Shown here: positions 52,423-61,843 of the stretch, piece after piece
Layout of the letters: every line of letters begins with the position of its first letter
How positions within the stretch are numbered: the first letter of the stretch is position 1
DNA from: Alistipes excrementigallinarum
GTDB taxonomy: Bacteria > Bacteroidota > Bacteroidia > Bacteroidales > Rikenellaceae
DNA: 64,000 nt
Assembly: GCA_019112825.1 (NCBI GenBank)
Contig: DXIP01000014.1
Span: forward strand, 1-64,000
Direction of reading: 5' to 3'
Notes under the pieces: model-generated
Database searches by the model: none
What the model saw: the letters and a program-made list of their open reading frames with translations, nothing else
What the model was told of the DNA's origin: nothing
Made by a program: the position numbers and the translations under genes

Positions 52423-52986
52423 TCACTTCTTGTTGTAGGCGTTCATCGTCAGCGAGACGCCGACCGAGACGAACGACACAATCGCCTCGCCGAAGAGCTT
52501 CAGCCGCTCGGGCAGCGCCGCACGCTCCTCGGCCGTCCATTCGCCCAGCACGTAGTCGACCTGGTGGCCGCGCGGGAAGTCGCCCCCCACGCCGAAGCGC
52601 ATGCGGGCATACTCCTCCGTACCGAGCAGCTCGGCGATGTTCTTCAGCCCGTTGTGGCCGCCGGCACTCCCCTTGGGACGCATGCGCAGCGTACCGAAGG
52701 GCAGCGCGATGTCGTCCGAGACAACCAGCAGGTTCTCGAGCGGAATCTTCTCGGCCTCGAGCCAGTAGCGCACCGCCTTGCCCGAGAGGTTCATGTAGGT
52801 CGAGGGCTTGAGCAGCAGCACCGTCCGCCCTCGCACCTTCATCTCGGCCACGGCGCCGTAACGGGCCGTCGTAAAAACAGCGTTGGACGCCTCTGCGAGC
52901 GCGTCCAACACTTTGAAACCGATGTTGTGGCGGGTTTCGGCGTACTCGACGCCGATGTTCCCCAGCCCAACAATGAGGTATTTCAT
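52423..52986 (-). CDS. pth: Peptidyl-tRNA hydrolase
   Basis: A 187-residue esterase that frees tRNA from peptides dropped by ribosomes. LIVGLGNIGVEYAETRHNIGFKVLD holds the catalytic His and its Asn; LLKPSTYMNLSGKAV and VVSDDIALPFGTLRMRPKGSAGGHNGLKNI are the other family blocks, and RMRFGVG follows. It starts 12 bases after rplY, the usual order. Confidence 0.96.
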   Translation of the reverse strand: MKYLIVGLGNIGVEYAETRHNIGFKVLDALAEASNAVFTTARYGAVAEMKVRGRTVLLLKPSTYMNLSGKAVRYWLEAEKIPLENLLVVSDDIALPFGTLRMRPKGSAGGHNGLKNIAELLGTEEYARMRFGVGGDFPRGHQVDYVLGEWTAEERAALPERLKLFGEAIVSFVSVGVSLTMNAYNKK

Positions 52987-52998
52987 ACTCCGTCAGGA

Positions 52999-53568
52999 TT
53001 AGGCCTGAGCAGCGGCACCGCGCGATGCACGCGTTACGCGTACGGCGCAGACAGCCGTCGTAGCCGGCGTCACGAACTTGAGGTTCTCGAACTTGAGGTC
53101 GCCGACGAAAATCGTCTTGCCGACACCCAGGTTCGTAACATCCACCACGATTTCGTCGGGCAGGTTCTCAACCAGGGCGCTCACGGTGAGCTTGCGGGCC
53201 GAGAGAACCAGCTTACCGCCGACCTTCACACCCTCGGCGTTACCCGACAGGCGGACGGGAATGGCAATCGATACGGGCTTGCCGTCGGCGATGCGGAAGA
53301 AGTCCAGGTGGAGAATCTCCTCGCGTACGGGGTGGAACTGAGCCTCACGCAGTACGGCGAGCTCCTTCTTGCCGTCGAAGTCGAACTCGACGATGTAGGA
53401 GTTGGGGGTGTAAATCAGGGGCTTTACCTCGCGGGGGTCAACCGAGAAGGTGACCGTCTCGCCGTTGCCGCACAGCACGCAGGGGACCATGCCCTCGCGA
53501 CGGATTGCCTTGGCAGCCTTCTTGCCGTACTCTTCACGCTTTACGGCCTTGATGGAAATGGTTTTCAT
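52999..53568 (-). CDS. rplY: 50S ribosomal protein L25/general stress protein Ctc
   Basis: A 189-residue protein of the long TL5/Ctc form: an N-terminal 5S-rRNA-binding L25 domain (RREGMVPCVLCGNGETVTFSVDPREVKPLIYTPNSYIVEFDFDGKKELAVLREAQFHPVREEILHLDFFRI) followed by the C-terminal beta domain (VSIAIPVRLSGNAEGVKVGGKLVLSARKLTVSALVENLPDEIVVDVTNLGVGKTIFVGDLK). ATG at 53568 (MKTISIKAVKREEYGKK) starts the fold. A TATCTTTG element (53659-53666, minus) is 90 bases upstream. pth is co-transcribed. Confidence 0.96.
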   Translation of the reverse strand: MKTISIKAVKREEYGKKAAKAIRREGMVPCVLCGNGETVTFSVDPREVKPLIYTPNSYIVEFDFDGKKELAVLREAQFHPVREEILHLDFFRIADGKPVSIAIPVRLSGNAEGVKVGGKLVLSARKLTVSALVENLPDEIVVDVTNLGVGKTIFVGDLKFENLKFVTPATTAVCAVRVTRASRGAAAQA

Positions 53569-53658
53569 AGCTAAAATTTTGAATGTTAAAGTGTTACCTT
53601 GGGCGGTTCTCAGTGCGGCGACGCTGCGTCGCACCCCACTACCGCTTGCATTGGGCCA

Positions 53659-53666
53659 CAAAGATA
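53659..53666 (-). promoter_or_regulatory. Promoter -7 element of rplY-pth
   Basis: TATCTTTG on the minus strand; no TTTG at 19-21 bases upstream. Confidence 0.6.
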
Positions 53667-53972
53667 CGAAAAATCCGGGAAATCAACACTTTTCGGCACT
53701 ATTTCTCGCCCCGCGGCCCGAAAAAGTGCGCGACGGCGAAGTGGGCGCAGGGGCGGAACGCGACCGCGATGCGGGCAGGAGGGGCAGGCGGACGGGCGAC
53801 GGGACAGCGACGGGCGGGCACACGAGCCGGGCAGGACGCACGAGCCGGCGGGGCACACGAGTCGGCGGGCACACGACGGAGGGCGGCGGACCGGACGGAG
53901 GGGTGGATGGGTGGACCGGCAGCCAGGTTCAGCAGCCGGTTCAGCGGCCGGTTCAGCAGCCGGCTCAGCGCC
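53667..53972. repeat. Gap with minisatellites reaching a stop codon
   Basis: At 53815-53880 a unit of about 20 bases built on gcacacgagccggcggg recurs three to four times. At 53927-53972 a 12-base unit ggttcagcagcc occurs four times and its last copy includes the stop codon of the TlpA-like gene. No gene is seen. Confidence 0.7.
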
Positions 53973-55242
53973 CAACATGCTGCTCGAGCCACTCGCGCAG
54001 GGCGTCGCCCCGCAAATCGACCGCAACGACCCGGCGCTCCCCATCCAGCAGCAGGTTGTGCGGGATGGTCCGGATGTCGAAGCGGGCGACCAGCTCCGCG
54101 AACGAGGCGTCGCTGCGGTCGAGGCGGAGGTTGAGCAGCGGCGAAAGTCCCTCCTGCTCCATGGCGCTCCTCCAGGCGGCGGCATCCTCGTCGACCGAGA
54201 CGGCGCAGACGGAGAGCGCCCCGTCGAAACGGCTCGCCGCATCGAGCAGGCCGGGGAGCTCCCTGCGGCAGGGGGCGCACCACGACGCCCAGAAGTCGAG
54301 CAGCACATACTCCTCGGCAGCCTCCAGCGGGTTCCGCCGCACCCCCTCCCCGTCGGGAAGCGAGAAGGCCTCGACCCGCTCTCCGACGGCGTAGGGCGGC
54401 AGGGAGCAGGCCTCCGTTCCGGACTCCGGCTCCGGTGCGCCCCCGGGTGCCGTCTCCTCCCCAGGCTCCGCCCCCTCGGGATAGGGCTCCGGGAGGCCCG
54501 AAAGCCGCGCACGGAGGTTCTCCATCCGCATGCTCTCGCGGGTCGGCGGCTCGGGCGCCGCCTGCTCATCGAGCGAGTTAAGGCAGGGGCTCCCGGGGAA
54601 GCGTGCACGAAGCTGCCGGACCAGGGCGCGGAGGCTGTCCTCGGTCATGTTCGGGGAGGTATCGGCATACCACATCGTCGCAACGACGGCCAGCAGCGCG
54701 CTCCGGTCGTTGAAAATCGCCGAGCGGGCCAGGGAGTCGAGCTCCGCCTCGCGGGCCGCAAGCCGGGCCTCGAGCTCCTGCCGACGCCGGGCATCGAGTC
54801 CCGGAGCGGCAGCCTCGCTGCGCAGCTGCTCCAGCGCCCCGTATCCGATTTCCCGATAGCGGCGGCTGATTTCGGTCATGCGCTCCGTGGCGAACGAGCC
54901 GCGGCAGGCGGGGAAGAAGGAGCGAGCGGCAGTGTCGATGCGCAGCGAGACCCGCTCCCCGCGGGCAGCAAGCAGGATGTAGCTCCCCTGCCCCGGGATA
55001 AGCAGTTCGACCAAGCTCTCAGGGTCGGGAAGCGGACCCGAGAGCTGTGCCGCATGACGGACCAGCCGCGCGGAGTCGACCAGCGTGAGCTGGTTGCCCA
55101 TGCGGGCAAAGAGGTAGACCGCGCAGTTGTCGCACCCGGTCTCGGGGGCCGTTTCGACCTCGAGCCGGAAGCGGTTGCCGCCGCATGAGCACAGGCCAAG
55201 CAGGAGGGCAGCCGCCACAAGAAGGGAGAGACAGTTTTTCAT
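53965..55242 (-). CDS. TlpA/ResA-like thioredoxin lipoprotein
   Basis: A 425-residue lipoprotein (signal MKNCLSLLVAAALLLGLCSC). The N-terminal half is a DUF4369-like beta domain (CAVYLFARMGNQLTLVDSARL to ILLAARGERVSLRID). A helical stretch with Arg/Glu/Ala-rich segments and a Pro/Glu-rich linker (EPYPEGAEPGEETAPGGAPEPESG) follow. The C-terminal thioredoxin domain has WASWCAPCRRELPGL (CAPC site) and TIPHNLLLDGERRVVAVD. Such proteins act as periplasmic thiol-disulfide reductants. ATG 55242 starts the signal. It stands alone. Confidence 0.9.
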   Translation of the reverse strand: MKNCLSLLVAAALLLGLCSCGGNRFRLEVETAPETGCDNCAVYLFARMGNQLTLVDSARLVRHAAQLSGPLPDPESLVELLIPGQGSYILLAARGERVSLRIDTAARSFFPACRGSFATERMTEISRRYREIGYGALEQLRSEAAAPGLDARRRQELEARLAAREAELDSLARSAIFNDRSALLAVVATMWYADTSPNMTEDSLRALVRQLRARFPGSPCLNSLDEQAAPEPPTRESMRMENLRARLSGLPEPYPEGAEPGEETAPGGAPEPESGTEACSLPPYAVGERVEAFSLPDGEGVRRNPLEAAEEYVLLDFWASWCAPCRRELPGLLDAASRFDGALSVCAVSVDEDAAAWRSAMEQEGLSPLLNLRLDRSDASFAELVARFDIRTIPHNLLLDGERRVVAVDLRGDALREWLEQHVGR

Positions 55243-55714
55243 GGTTGGTTTTGTATCTATTCGGAAAGTACCATTTTTCAAAATGAGGGGCCGGGCCGAT
55301 GGGACGGAGGGTCGGCGCCGCGCATCCCGACGGTACGATTGCAAGATACTACTATTTTTTTAGAAGACAAAGAAATACGCCCCTTGAGCCAACCTTTGCG
55401 GCATTCCGGAACAAAATACGCCCGACCGGGCGGAAGCTCCGGCGGGCGGACGGGAGAGGGAGTGGCGGAAAGACGTGACGGGCGGACGAGGGGGCGCAGC
55501 AAGAAGGCAGAGCGCTCCGGAGGGCAGGCGGAAGGAGGACGAACGGGAGACGGGTCGCGGCGGAAAGGACGCAGCGGAGAGGACGTGGCAAAGGGAGCGG
55601 CAGAGGAAGTGGCGGACAAGACGCAACAAAGGAGAGGCCCGGCGGATCACGGACCGGGCGGAGCATAACAACAAGACGCGGAGGAAGGGTGAGACGAACC
55701 GGCGCCTCGACCCG
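55243..55714. other. 470-bp purine-rich gap; nothing recognised
   Basis: The plus strand is G/A-rich with gcggacg, ggcggaaag and gcagcgga words in irregular reiteration. No gene, terminator or clear promoter is found, although gtatctt at 55347-55353 on the minus strand is a weak match to a promoter element. Confidence 0.5.
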
Positions 55715-56620
55715 CTACGACCGTTCGGGCCCCTCAACGGGAGCGGAAGCGGCTGGCGCTAAGGTGGCTTTTTTGCGGGTCCCGGCGGTGGCTGTCTTGC
55801 CGGCTCCGGAGGATGCTTTGCGGGCTCCGGCGGAAGAGGTCTTGCCGGCCCGGGAGGCAGAGGTTCCTGCGGTGGTTGTCTTGCCGGCCCGGGAGGCCTT
55901 TGTTCCGGCCTTGGCGGCGCTCTTCGTGTCGCTCCCGTCGACTGTTCCGGCCGGTGCGGAGGCCGCCTCGCGGGCCTCGGCGCGGCGGTCGGCGGCGTAC
56001 TTGCGGCACCAGGGGGCGATGCCGCACTCGCCGCAGCGGGGCGAGCGGGCCATGCAGACGTAGCGTCCGTGGAGAATCAGCCAGTGGTGGGCGATGGGCA
56101 GCAGGTGCGAGGGGATGTTCCGCTCGAGCGTCCGCTCGGTCTGCAGCGGCGTCTTCGAGCCGGTCGTCAGCCCGATGCGCTCCGAGACGCGAAAGACATG
56201 CGTGTCGACCGGCATCACCTCGCGCTGCCACAGCACCGCACCCAGCACGTTGGCCGTCTTGCGCCCCACGCCCGGAAGTCGCTGCATCGCCTCGAGGTCG
56301 GTGGGCACCTCGCCGCCGAACTCCGCACAGAGCATGCGGGCCATGCCGGCGAGGTTCTTCGCCTTGTTGTTGGGGTAGGAGATGCTCCGGATGTAGGGGA
56401 AAATCTCCTCGGGGGTGGCGGCGGCCATCGCCTCGGGGGTGGGGAAGGCGGCGAAGAGGGCCGGCGTGGTCATGTTGACCCGCTTGTCGGTGCACTGCGC
56501 CGAGAGAATCACCGCAACGAGCAGTTGGAAGGGGTTTTCATAGTGGAGTTCGCTCTCGGCCACGGGCATGTGTTCCGAGAACCAGGCGATTACGCCGTCG
56601 TAACGTTGGCGGAGGGTCAT
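55715..56620 (-). CDS. nth: Endonuclease III with Ala/Lys/Gly-rich C-terminal tail
   Basis: A 301-residue DNA glycosylase/AP lyase that removes oxidised pyrimidines. LLVAVILSAQCTDKRVN, the helix-hairpin-helix LPGVGRKTANVLG with the catalytic Lys, VDTHVFRVSER with the catalytic Asp, and the cluster ligands in CMARSPRCGECGIAPWC (C-x6-C-x2-C-x5-C) are complete by about residue 212. About 85 further residues follow (SRAGKTTTAGTSASRAGKTSS, KASSGAGKTATAGTRKKA), encoded by 36-45-bp in-frame DNA repeats; such a basic tail is not part of the family. ATG 56620 is chosen; the longer frame begins in a tandem repeat. Confidence 0.93.
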   Translation of the reverse strand: MTLRQRYDGVIAWFSEHMPVAESELHYENPFQLLVAVILSAQCTDKRVNMTTPALFAAFPTPEAMAAATPEEIFPYIRSISYPNNKAKNLAGMARMLCAEFGGEVPTDLEAMQRLPGVGRKTANVLGAVLWQREVMPVDTHVFRVSERIGLTTGSKTPLQTERTLERNIPSHLLPIAHHWLILHGRYVCMARSPRCGECGIAPWCRKYAADRRAEAREAASAPAGTVDGSDTKSAAKAGTKASRAGKTTTAGTSASRAGKTSSAGARKASSGAGKTATAGTRKKATLAPAASAPVEGPERS

Positions 56621-56865
56621 GGTCGTTTTTTTTAGGGCATCAAGGCCGAAGCGCGCGGGGAGGTCGGGGGTCATCCCCGCGAAGCCTCACCCCGGCGTCG
56701 GAAAAGATTTTCAGGACATCAAGGTCGAAGCGCGCGGGACGGTCGGGGGTCATTCCCGCGAATCCGCTCCCTTGCGCCGGAAGAGATTTTCAGGACATCA
56801 AGGCCGAAGCGCGCAGGGGGGTCGGGGGTCACCTTCGCGAAGCCGCTCCCTTGCGCCGGAAGAGT
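56621..56865. repeat. 79-bp tandem repeat, three copies, derived from a gene end
   Basis: The word catcaaggycgaagcgcgc starts at 56638, 56717 and 56796, an exact 79-base period, and whole units align. The copy nearest the glycosyltransferase gene contains its last codons and stop (FRRKGAASRR), and the other two copies repeat that end as non-functional extensions towards nth. Confidence 0.85.
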
Positions 56866-57767
56866 ATCTTTTTGAGCAGCAGTCCGTAGCCCGCGGGGTG
56901 GAGGGCCAGCCGCGGCGTGCGCCGCACGTCGCGCCACCAGCGGGCCAGGTACTCGCCCACGGGGCCGTGGTAGGAGAGCACCCAGAGCGCCACGTCGCTG
57001 CGCCGACAGAGCAGCCGGTAGCGGTGGCGCCCCGCGCCGTAGCGGGCATCGAACCAGAGGCTCGTATCCATGAGCGAGTCGCAGAAGGCGATGCGCTTGC
57101 GGTAGAGGCCGCTCTGGCTGACGCTTTGGGGCAGCATGCGGTGGACGGCCGTCTCGGCATCGAGCCACGCGATGCGCGACTCGGCGGCGAACCAGAGCCA
57201 CATCGGGGCGTCGTCGGTGAGCCATTCGGGGTGCTCCTCGGGGCGCACCTCGGCGTAGTAGCGCAGGATGAGGTCGCGCCGGGCGACGGCCGTGCAGTTC
57301 TCGACCGTGTTGTTGAAGAGCAGGCGGTCGAAGTCGGTGAGCATCACCTCGGGGTAGTGGAGTTCGCGGCCCGTCCCCTCGAAGAGGCGCAGCGAGCGCG
57401 TGTAGCAGAGGCCCAGCGAGGGGTCGGCCTCGAGCATCGCCACCTGCCGTTCGAGCTTCTCGGGGTCGCACCACCAGTCGTCGCCGTCGCAGATGGCGAC
57501 GTAGCGGCCGCGGCACGCCTCGATGGTGCGGCGGTAGTTGGCCCGCATGCCGACGTTGTGCTCCGACGTTACCAGACGGATGCGGTCGGGGTAGCGCGCG
57601 GCGTAGGAGCGGCAGATGTCGGGCGTGGAGTCGCTGCTGCAGTCCTCGCCCAGAAGCAGCTCGACGGCAAACGAGGTGCGCTGCGCCAGGACGCTCTCGA
57701 TGGCCCGGGCGATGTAGGGGGCGTGGTTGTAGGTGGTCATGCAGACCGAAACAAGCGGAGTATTCAT
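56829..57767 (-). CDS. Family 2 glycosyltransferase
   Basis: A 312-residue cytoplasmic transferase. PLVSVCMTTYNHAPYIARAIESVLAQRTSFAVELLLGEDCSSDST is the GT2 nucleotide-sugar fold opening and YVAICDGDDWWCDPEKLERQVAML holds the D-G-D metal motif. The family often builds surface polysaccharide; no other glycan genes adjoin. ATG 57767 (MNTPLVSVC) begins the fold. Its last ten codons lie inside a 79-bp tandem repeat. Confidence 0.92.
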   Translation of the reverse strand: MNTPLVSVCMTTYNHAPYIARAIESVLAQRTSFAVELLLGEDCSSDSTPDICRSYAARYPDRIRLVTSEHNVGMRANYRRTIEACRGRYVAICDGDDWWCDPEKLERQVAMLEADPSLGLCYTRSLRLFEGTGRELHYPEVMLTDFDRLLFNNTVENCTAVARRDLILRYYAEVRPEEHPEWLTDDAPMWLWFAAESRIAWLDAETAVHRMLPQSVSQSGLYRKRIAFCDSLMDTSLWFDARYGAGRHRYRLLCRRSDVALWVLSYHGPVGEYLARWWRDVRRTPRLALHPAGYGLLLKKILFRRKGAASRR

Positions 57768-57963
57768 CTTTCGGAGTGGGTTGCACACATTTTTTCAGGG
57801 CCGGGTCACGGGTCGGAGCCGGAACCGGGACACGGGACACGGGGCCGGGCGGAACCGGAGCACGGGACCGTGGCGCAGTGCGGAGCCGGCGGGTCGGGTT
57901 GGCACCTTCACCGGCGCGGGGGCAGAGCCGCCGGCCGGAGGCCTCAGCCTAGAAGCATCTGTC

Positions 57964-60624
57964 TCAGAGCCGCTTGAGCTTGGCGAAGCGGAGCAGCAGC
58001 GTGCGCCGCCCTTCGGTTTCGAAGTCGACCACCAGCCGCGGGTCGGCCCCCGAGGTGTCGACCTCGCGGACCACGCCGCGGCCGAACTTGGCATGCTCGA
58101 CCCGCTCCCCTACCGCATAGCCGCATGCCGAAGCGGCACCTCCGGCTGCCGGGGCGGCCGCTGCGGGGCTCTGTCCGGCGCCCGCTGCCGGGCTCTGGCC
58201 TCCGCCGGCAGGACGCACCCCCAGGCGGCGCATCCCCTCGGTCGAGGGGCGCGGCTGGAGGGGACGCACCAGTTCGGGGTCGGGGCTGCCCGAGGGACGG
58301 GCCGGCTGGGCGCGCTGGAACTGGCGTGCGGGGCCGCCCGCGAAGGAGCCGCCCGAGGCGCTGCCCGCACCCGGGCCGTGTCCGCCGCCATAGCCTCCGC
58401 GCGAAGCGGAGTAACCGCCTCCGGAGCCCGAGCCGTAGCCGCCGCGGGAGGCCGAACCGCCCGCCGAACCGGAGCCTGGACCATAGCCGCCGCGGGAGCC
58501 CGCCGCCGGGCCTCCGCCCGAGCGCTGCTGGAAGCGGTAGTCGAAGCGGCGACGCAGCTCGTCGATGGCCGTCGGGGCCCCCTCGCCCTCCGGACGCCGC
58601 TCGCGCGAGCGCCCCAGGTCGACGTCGCTCTCGACGTAGCGGGGGTCGATTTCGCGCAGGAAGCAGCTCGGACGCGAGAACTCCATGCTGCCCCAGCGGA
58701 AGCGCATCTCGGCGTAGGAGATGGTGGCGGCCACCTTGGCCCGCGTGAGGGCCACGTAGAAGAGCCGCCGCTCCTCCTCGAGCCCCTCGGCCGACTCGGC
58801 CGCACGCTGCGAGGGGAAGAGGTTCTCCTCCATGCCCACGATGTAGACATACTTGTATTCGAGCCCCTTGGCCGAGTGGACCGTCATGAGGGTCACCTTG
58901 TTGCTGTTCTCGGGGTCGTCGCGGTCCATGTCCGACATGAGCATCATGTTCTGGAGCCACTCCTCGACGGTGGCCTCCGCATCGGGCTGCCGCTCGCCGT
59001 TGCGGATTTCGGCGTCGCACCGCTCCTTGAACTCCTGCATCGAGTTGAGCAGCTCCTCGATGTTGCCCAGCGCCGAGGCCGCCTCGGGCGAGTTGTCGGC
59101 CCGGTAGAGGGCGATGATGCCCGAGCGCGTGGCCACCTCCATGCCGAAGTCGTAGAGCCCTCGGTCCGACCGCGCAAGCGAGAGCGAGCGGATGAGCTCG
59201 ACGAAGTCGCGCACCTTGCGCACGACGCTCCGCGTCACGGCGTCGGCGGCCGGCTCGGCCACCAGCGCGTCGACCGCCTCCCACATCGAGAGGCCCCGCG
59301 CCGAGGCCAGTTCGGCGATGCGCTGCACGGTCGCGTCGCCGATGCCGCGCGCCGGGTAGTTGACGATGCGGCGGAAGGCCTCGTCGTCGTGGGGGTTGAT
59401 GACCAGACGGATGTAGGCCATCAGGTCCTTCACCTCCTTGTGGTCGTAGAACGACGAGCCCTTGTAGATGCGGTAGGGGATGCCCCGCCGCCGGAGGTTG
59501 TCCTCCAGCACGGCCGACTGGCTGTTGGTGCGGTAGAGAATCACCGCATCGGACCACTCGTCCCCCGTGCGGCGGATGCGGTCGCGCAGCTCGCTCACCA
59601 CCAGCTCGGCCTCCTCGCGGTCGGTGTAGGCCTTCAGGATGCGGATTTTCTCCCCTTCGTCGCCCGCCGAGAAGCAGTGCTTCTCCATGCGGCGCGCGTT
59701 GTGGACGATGACCGAGTTGGCGGCGTCGACGATGGTGCGCGTCGAGCGGTAGTTCTGCTCGAGCTTGAAGACCTGCGCATCGGGGTAGTCGTTGCGGAAC
59801 GAGAGGATGTTCTCGATTTTCGCGCCGCGGAACGAGTAGATGGACTGCGCGTCGTCGCCCACGACGCAAACCTTCGAGTGGCGCTGCGAGAGGCGGCGGA
59901 TGATGACATACTGCGCGTAGTTGGTGTCCTGGTACTCGTCGACCAGAATGTACTGGAAGAGCTCCTGGTAGCGCGCCAGCACGTCGGGGCAGTCGCGCAG
60001 CAGGATGTTGGTCTGCAGCAGCAGGTCGTCGAAGTCCATCGCGCCGTTGTGCTTGCAGCGCTGGCAGTAGAGGTTGTAGAGGTTGCCGAATTCGGGCATC
60101 TGCGCCTGGCGGTCCTCGGCGGCGTAGGCGGCGTTGGCCAGGTAGGCCCCCGGGGTGATGAGCTTGTTCTTGGCCAGCGAGATGCGCGAGGCCACCGTGG
60201 CGGGCTTGTAGCGGTCGTCGGCGAGGTTCAGCTCGCGGACGAGGCTCTTGAGCAGGTTGCGGCTGTCCGACGAGTCGTAGATGGTGAACGACTCGGTGAA
60301 GCCGATGCGCTCGGCGTTTTCACGCAGGATGCGCGAGAAGACCGAGTGGAAGGTCCCCATGCGGATGTAGCGCGAGCGCTCGCCCGGCACCATCTGCGCG
60401 ATGCGGTCGCGCATCTGCTCGGCGGCCTTGTTGGTGAAGGTGAGCGCCAGGATGTTCCACGGTTTGACCCCCTGTTCTATCATGTAGGCGATGCGCGAGG
60501 TGAGCACGCGCGTCTTGCCCGAGCCCGCTCCGGCGATGATGAGCGAGGGGGTGTCGTAGTTGACCACGGCGGCATATTGGGCGGGGTTGAGCCCCTTGAG
60601 TATGGGTGACTGCTGGGATTCCAT
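57964..60624 (-). CDS. uvrD: UvrD/PcrA-type DNA helicase with RGG-like insertion
   Basis: An 886-residue superfamily 1 helicase. The order of motifs is intact: Q-motif region GLNPAQYAAV, Walker A GAGSGKT (32-38), TFTNKAAEQMRDRI, VDEYQDTNYAQY, GDDAQSIYSFRGA, LEQNYRST, TVHSAKGLEYKYV and ALTRAK. Between the motor core and the C-terminus lies a linker of about 130 residues: SRGGYGPGSGSAGG, SRGGYGSGSGGGY and SRGGYGGGHG units, then Pro/Ala-rich sequence. The last 55 residues (YAVGERVEHAKFGRGVVREV to LLRFAKLKRL) form the conserved Tudor-like RNA-polymerase-binding domain of PcrA. The RGG-like linker is not usual. TACCTTTG (60646-60653, minus) is the promoter element. Confidence 0.94.
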   Translation of the reverse strand: MESQQSPILKGLNPAQYAAVVNYDTPSLIIAGAGSGKTRVLTSRIAYMIEQGVKPWNILALTFTNKAAEQMRDRIAQMVPGERSRYIRMGTFHSVFSRILRENAERIGFTESFTIYDSSDSRNLLKSLVRELNLADDRYKPATVASRISLAKNKLITPGAYLANAAYAAEDRQAQMPEFGNLYNLYCQRCKHNGAMDFDDLLLQTNILLRDCPDVLARYQELFQYILVDEYQDTNYAQYVIIRRLSQRHSKVCVVGDDAQSIYSFRGAKIENILSFRNDYPDAQVFKLEQNYRSTRTIVDAANSVIVHNARRMEKHCFSAGDEGEKIRILKAYTDREEAELVVSELRDRIRRTGDEWSDAVILYRTNSQSAVLEDNLRRRGIPYRIYKGSSFYDHKEVKDLMAYIRLVINPHDDEAFRRIVNYPARGIGDATVQRIAELASARGLSMWEAVDALVAEPAADAVTRSVVRKVRDFVELIRSLSLARSDRGLYDFGMEVATRSGIIALYRADNSPEAASALGNIEELLNSMQEFKERCDAEIRNGERQPDAEATVEEWLQNMMLMSDMDRDDPENSNKVTLMTVHSAKGLEYKYVYIVGMEENLFPSQRAAESAEGLEEERRLFYVALTRAKVAATISYAEMRFRWGSMEFSRPSCFLREIDPRYVESDVDLGRSRERRPEGEGAPTAIDELRRRFDYRFQQRSGGGPAAGSRGGYGPGSGSAGGSASRGGYGSGSGGGYSASRGGYGGGHGPGAGSASGGSFAGGPARQFQRAQPARPSGSPDPELVRPLQPRPSTEGMRRLGVRPAGGGQSPAAGAGQSPAAAAPAAGGAASACGYAVGERVEHAKFGRGVVREVDTSGADPRLVVDFETEGRRTLLLRFAKLKRL

Positions 60625-60645
60625 CGTTTCGTTTCGTTCGGAAGG

Positions 60646-60653
60646 CAAAGGTA
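60646..60653 (-). promoter_or_regulatory. Promoter -7 element of uvrD
   Basis: TACCTTTG on the minus strand, 22 bases before the ATG; no properly spaced TTTG. Confidence 0.6.
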
Positions 60654-60750
60654 CGAACAAATCGCCATCCGGCGGGCAGTTTACCCCAAGATTTTTCCCC
60701 GCGCGGGGCATCGCGGCCTTCGGCCGCCGGTGCGCTTTGCGCTTTTTTTC

Positions 60751-60769
60751 GTAAATTTGCAATAATTTT
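60751..60769 (+). promoter_or_regulatory. Putative tandem -7 elements of the moxR operon
   Basis: TAAATTTG (60751-60758) and TAATTTTG (60762-60769) lie 75 and 64 bases before the moxR ATG. The only nearby TTTG (60735-60738) is 23 bases before the second, slightly too far. Confidence 0.45.
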
Positions 60770-60832
60770 GCAGGGAGGTCGTTACCTAACTGAACAAAAC
60801 CCGGGAAATTTACTTCACATATATAATACCCA

Positions 60833-61831
<999 letters not shown>

Positions 61832-61843
61832 GCCGACCCGAAG

